Shown here one piece after another: positions 6,122 through 8,051 of a DNA stretch of 8,051 nucleotides. The position numbers were made by a program, and so were the translations under genes. A model generated the notes under the pieces. The model made no database searches. It was not told the DNA's origin and saw nothing but the letters and a program-made list of their open reading frames with translations. Origin of the DNA: Chloroflexota bacterium (GTDB lineage: Bacteria; Chloroflexota; UBA6077; JACCZL01). The number at the start of each line of letters is the position of its first letter. Position 1 is the first letter of the stretch. Where the stretch lies: NCBI GenBank assembly GCA_020845495.1, contig JADLFM010000071.1, positions 1 to 8,051 of the forward strand. The letters are read 5' to 3'.

Positions 6122-7424
6122 ATGACGACGATACCGAAGCTGGCAGTGGTCTTTCGGGGCGTGCCGACGACGAGTGCCAAGGCGCCGTCCGGGACGAGTG
6201 AGTTAGTCCAGCGTCGCTCGAAGCTGACCGGGGCGCAGTTCGTGCAGGCGCTGGTTTATGGGTCGCTGGCGACGCCGCAGGCCGGGATGCAGGAGTTGAG
6301 CCGCATGGCCGGGGGCGCTGGGGGTCGCGAACAGCCGGCAGGAGCTGGACTAGCGGTTCACGCAGTTGGCGGCGACCCACCTGCAGCAGGTGCTGGTAGC
6401 GGCGATGCAGCGGCTGGTGACGGCCGAGCCGGTCGCGATCCCGATTCCGGAGCGCTTTGCCGAGGTGTGTGTCCAGGATAGTATGACCGTGGCGTTGCCG
6501 GCCGAGTTTGCGGCGGCCTGGCCGGGCTGTGGGAAAGCCAGCACGCCGGCCACCAGCGCCGGTCGAGCCGCCGCTGCCGCCCTCTTCCTGGCCGACCGGG
6601 GGTACTTCAGCCTGGGGTACCTCTGTGCGCTGACCGAGGCCGGGGTCCACTGGCTGAGGGACCGCCAGGCGCAGACGGCCGTCTTCGATCCGGCTGGCCG
6701 GTGCCTGGACCTCGTGGACTGGATCCCCCGCCAGGCCCCGCGGCCGGTGGCGACGGTCGACATCCCCGTCACTCTCGGCACCCACGAGCGCCAGCCCACC
6801 CGGCTGCTGGCCGTGCGCGTCCCGCCCGAGGTCGCCGAGGCCCGCCGACGCGGGCAGACCGTCAGCCACGACCCTCTCGCCCGCGCTGACTGGACCCTCT
6901 TGGTCACCAAGCTGCCTCCCGAGCGCCTCATCGTCGACGAGGCCCGCGTCCTCACTCGCCTGCGCTGGCAGATCGAACTGCTCTTCGAGCTCTGGAAGCA
7001 GGACGGCGGCCTCACCCGCTCCCGCTCGGCTGCACCGCAGCGCATCCCCTGCGAGGTCTTCGGTAAGCTCCTCGCCGTGCTCATCCAGCACTGGCCCACC
7101 GTCGCGTTGGCCTGGACCCCCTACGACCGCAGCCCGCCCGGGATCGCGGCCCTCATCCGCCTCCACGCCCTCGGCATCGCCGCCACCCTCGACGGCCACG
7201 CACGCCTCGGCGCCCTCCTCGACGCCCTTGCTCAGGCCCTCGACCCAGCCTGCCGCGTCTTCCTCTCGACGCGCCGGACCCGCCGCCCACCAACTCCACA
7301 TCTCCGCCTTGCCTCCGGTGCCCTCCTCCTGGGCGGCCGACTGATGCCTAGAGTTGACACCCATGGGTCAATCACCAGGACACCCATACCCCAAGCCCCA
7401 GGACATGTGTCAGGTATCCGTTAG
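6122..7424 (+). pseudogene. IS4-family transposase, inactivated by several lesions
   Basis: The start (ATG 6122, MTTIPKLAVVF, then RRSKLTGAQFVQALVYGSLA) is typical of an IS4 subgroup. An extra base in the G5 run at 6311-6315 shifts the frame after SRMAG. In the corrected frame GVANSRQELD is followed by TAG (6351-6353) where Gln would be expected, then RFTQLAATHLQQVL. From there the frame is open to 7424. The first catalytic Asp (VQDSM, codon 6477-6479) and the second (LADRGYFS, 39 residues later) are much closer than usual, and the joining stretch (GCGKASTPATSAGRAAAA) shows that an internal segment around 6531-6575 was deleted. The YREK signature survives as T-x2-R-x3-E-x6-K in LRWQIELLFELWK. 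The last residues after about 7345 probably read past the natural stop. It cannot make an active enzyme. Confidence 0.85.
7342..7350 (-). repeat. Candidate right inverted repeat of the IS4-type element
   Basis: TGATGCCTA pairs with 6036-6044. Just outside lies GACACCCAT (7356-7364), repeated directly at 7379-7387, and the 10-bp palindrome ACCCATGGGT (7359-7368). Confidence 0.5.
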
Positions 7425-7467
7425 GTCACTCCTGACATACCCTGGGCGCACCAGCAGAGGGTGCCCC
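7408..7467. promoter_or_regulatory. Two adjacent hairpins upstream of the rhodanese gene
   Basis: The first hairpin has arms TGTCAGG (7408-7414) and CCTGACA (7431-7437). The second pairs GGG(7444-7446)+GCACC(7448-7452) with GGTGC(7460-7464)+CCC(7465-7467), leaving one bulged C. There is no following T-run, so these are not classical terminators. They could be a structured leader for the next gene or a remnant of an element end. No known riboswitch class was recognised. Confidence 0.35.
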
Positions 7468-7482
7468 GCCAGATCCCACGTG

Positions 7483-7490
7483 AAAGGAGG
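7483..7490 (+). promoter_or_regulatory. Strong Shine-Dalgarno sequence (AAAGGAGG)
   Basis: AAAGGAGG is the best ribosome-binding sequence in the window. It is followed by in-frame GTG codons at 7494 (3 bases away, too close) and 7503 (12 bases away, rather far). It has no long gene behind it, only the small ORF listed separately. Confidence 0.45.
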
Positions 7491-7493
7491 CAG

Positions 7494-7595
7494 GTGACCG
7501 GGGTGCTGCGAGCACTATGGGCTTCGCACCTCTTCATGGCGATATCCGAGTCGATTGATGAACGTTGTCCATCGGGCTGCGCCGCACGGACGTAG
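7494..7595 (+). CDS. Possible 30-33 residue small ORF or leader peptide
   Basis: This GTG-started ORF (7494 or 7503) ends at TAG 7593-7595, about 40 bases before the rhodanese gene. Its peptide begins MTGVLRALWASHLFMA and contains two Cys near the end (CPSGC). It is supported only by the strong Shine-Dalgarno sequence before it and its position in the leader. It resembles no protein I know, and could be chance or the start of a lost gene. Confidence 0.25.
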   Translation: MTGVLRALWASHLFMAISESIDERCPSGCAART

Positions 7596-7618
7596 CACAG
7601 TTCGCGTGAAGCAGTCCA

Positions 7619-7625
7619 GCGAGGA
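7619..7625 (+). promoter_or_regulatory. Ribosome binding site of the rhodanese gene
   Basis: The purine-rich GCGAGGA ends 10 bases before ATG 7636. It supports that start over the upstream in-frame GTG 7606, which would place charged residues (MKQSSEDEYA) in front of the signal peptide. Confidence 0.5.
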
Positions 7626-7635
7626 TGAATACGCC

Positions 7636-8051
7636 ATGCGATCACTCCTCTCGCGCTTGATCCTCATCGCTATGGTCCTCCCGCTCACCGGTATTCTCAG
7701 CCCGACACCGATGAGCGCCCAACATCTCGGCAGCGCCAGCTTCCTGGTGACCGCTTCCTGGCTCGCGCAGCTTGGCGCCCATCTTGACATGGTGGTCGTC
7801 GACGCACGCGCCCCAGATGCCTATGTACAGGGTCACATCCCCGGGGCCGTGAACCTGCCCTGGCAGAGCCTCGCCACACGCAGCAGTGAGGAACTCGAAA
7901 CAGGCCCCTGGCGCGAGCGGACGCTGGAGCAGCTCGGCAGTCTTGGGATCGGCCCGAGCAGCATCGTCGTCAGCTACGACGACAACGGAAACATCTTCTC
8001 GGCCCGCGTACGCTGGGCGCTCAAGCACCTCGGACACGAACGGGCGGTCAT
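7636..8051 (+). CDS. Exported rhodanese-family sulfurtransferase, 3' end beyond window edge
   Basis: 138 codons are visible and run off the right edge. Residues 1-29 form a signal peptide: basic MRSLLSR, a hydrophobic core to about residue 21, then a polar region with a likely cleavage after MSA or nearby. From residue 36 a rhodanese domain follows: LVTASWLAQ, VVVDARAPDAYVQGHIPGAV (residues 53-72, the N-terminal rhodanese signature) and later GIGPSSIVVSYDD with WALKHLGHERAV. At the position of the catalytic Cys loop the sequence has YDDNGN (D115/D116), as in the inactive first domain of two-domain sulfurtransferases such as thiosulfate or mercaptopyruvate sulfurtransferases. A second domain with the active Cys is therefore expected outside the window. 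The likely reaction is sulfur transfer from thiosulfate or a similar donor outside the cytoplasmic membrane. The gene seems undamaged. Confidence 0.87.
   Translation, partial: MRSLLSRLILIAMVLPLTGILSPTPMSAQHLGSASFLVTASWLAQLGAHLDMVVVDARAPDAYVQGHIPGAVNLPWQSLATRSSEELETGPWRERTLEQLGSLGIGPSSIVVSYDDNGNIFSARVRWALKHLGHERAV

Larger units (their letters stand above)
6036..7350 (+). mobile_element. Degenerate IS4-family insertion sequence (ends approximate)
   Basis: The element surrounds a decayed IS4-type transposase. TAGGCATCA (6036-6044) and TGATGCCTA (7342-7350) are perfect 9-bp inverted repeats on the two sides of the gene. If extended outwards to 6023 and 7363 they match at 16 of 22 positions, so the true ends may lie there. 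A different short pair, CTAACGGA (6047-6054) and TCCGTTAG (7417-7424), also exists and cannot be excluded. No matching target duplication is seen for any choice, as expected for an old or rearranged copy. Confidence 0.6.

Noticed and set aside
6047..6180. Apparent N-terminal extension of the methyltransferase fragment
   Set aside because: This stretch is antisense to the start of the IS4 transposase and its upstream region, so it is insertion sequence, not methyltransferase.
6090..7364. Long minus-strand open frame (424 codons) opposite the IS4 transposase
   Set aside because: The translation is Gly/Arg/Ala-rich without known motifs, while the plus strand shows clear IS4 motifs.
7425..7490. 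Minus-strand GTGCGCCCAGGGTATG resembling a group II intron 5' end
   Set aside because: No domain V sequence or reverse transcriptase was found, and the match is short.
1..8051. CRISPR array, tRNA, rRNA, toxin-antitoxin pair
   Set aside because: No regularly spaced repeats, no tRNA- or rRNA-like segments, and no small paired genes were seen on either strand.

Overview
The window is high-GC bacterial DNA with long, well-formed proteins, two families of insertion sequence and WD40 and rhodanese genes. This would suit Chloroflexota (Thermomicrobia-like) or another high-GC lineage, but nothing here fixes the taxon and that assignment is weak. No rRNA, tRNA or CRISPR array was seen.

Left block (1-3674), apparently intact: a tyrosine recombinase on the minus strand, cut by the left window edge, is divergent from a large plus-strand fusion of an archaeo-eukaryotic primase (AEP) domain and an SF2 DECH-box helicase. 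The fusion is the type annotated as the TOTE conflict-system primase-helicase. The two genes share an intergenic region of about 156 bases that carries a perfect 7-bp inverted repeat. This is the most interesting part of the window: a candidate integrating or conflict module in which the recombinase may move the locus and the primase-helicase may act on invading or self DNA/RNA.

Middle block (3773-5244): a full-length IS701-family element with perfect terminal inverted repeats and a CTAG duplication (YTAR type). Its transposase is complete except for a one-base frameshift at a C6 run that garbles the last 40 or so residues. It sits between the end of the helicase gene and a WD40 gene remnant.

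Right block (5249-7424), decayed: a WD40 beta-propeller gene broken by at least two frameshifts, a minus-strand fragment of a SAM-dependent methyltransferase, and an IS4-type transposase inactivated by a frameshift, an internal stop and an internal deletion. The block looks like an accumulation zone for insertions.

Right edge (7425-8051): a structured leader-like region with two hairpins, a strong Shine-Dalgarno sequence and a 33-codon ORF. It is followed by an intact but edge-truncated secreted rhodanese-family sulfurtransferase, which probably marks the return to ordinary chromosomal genes.
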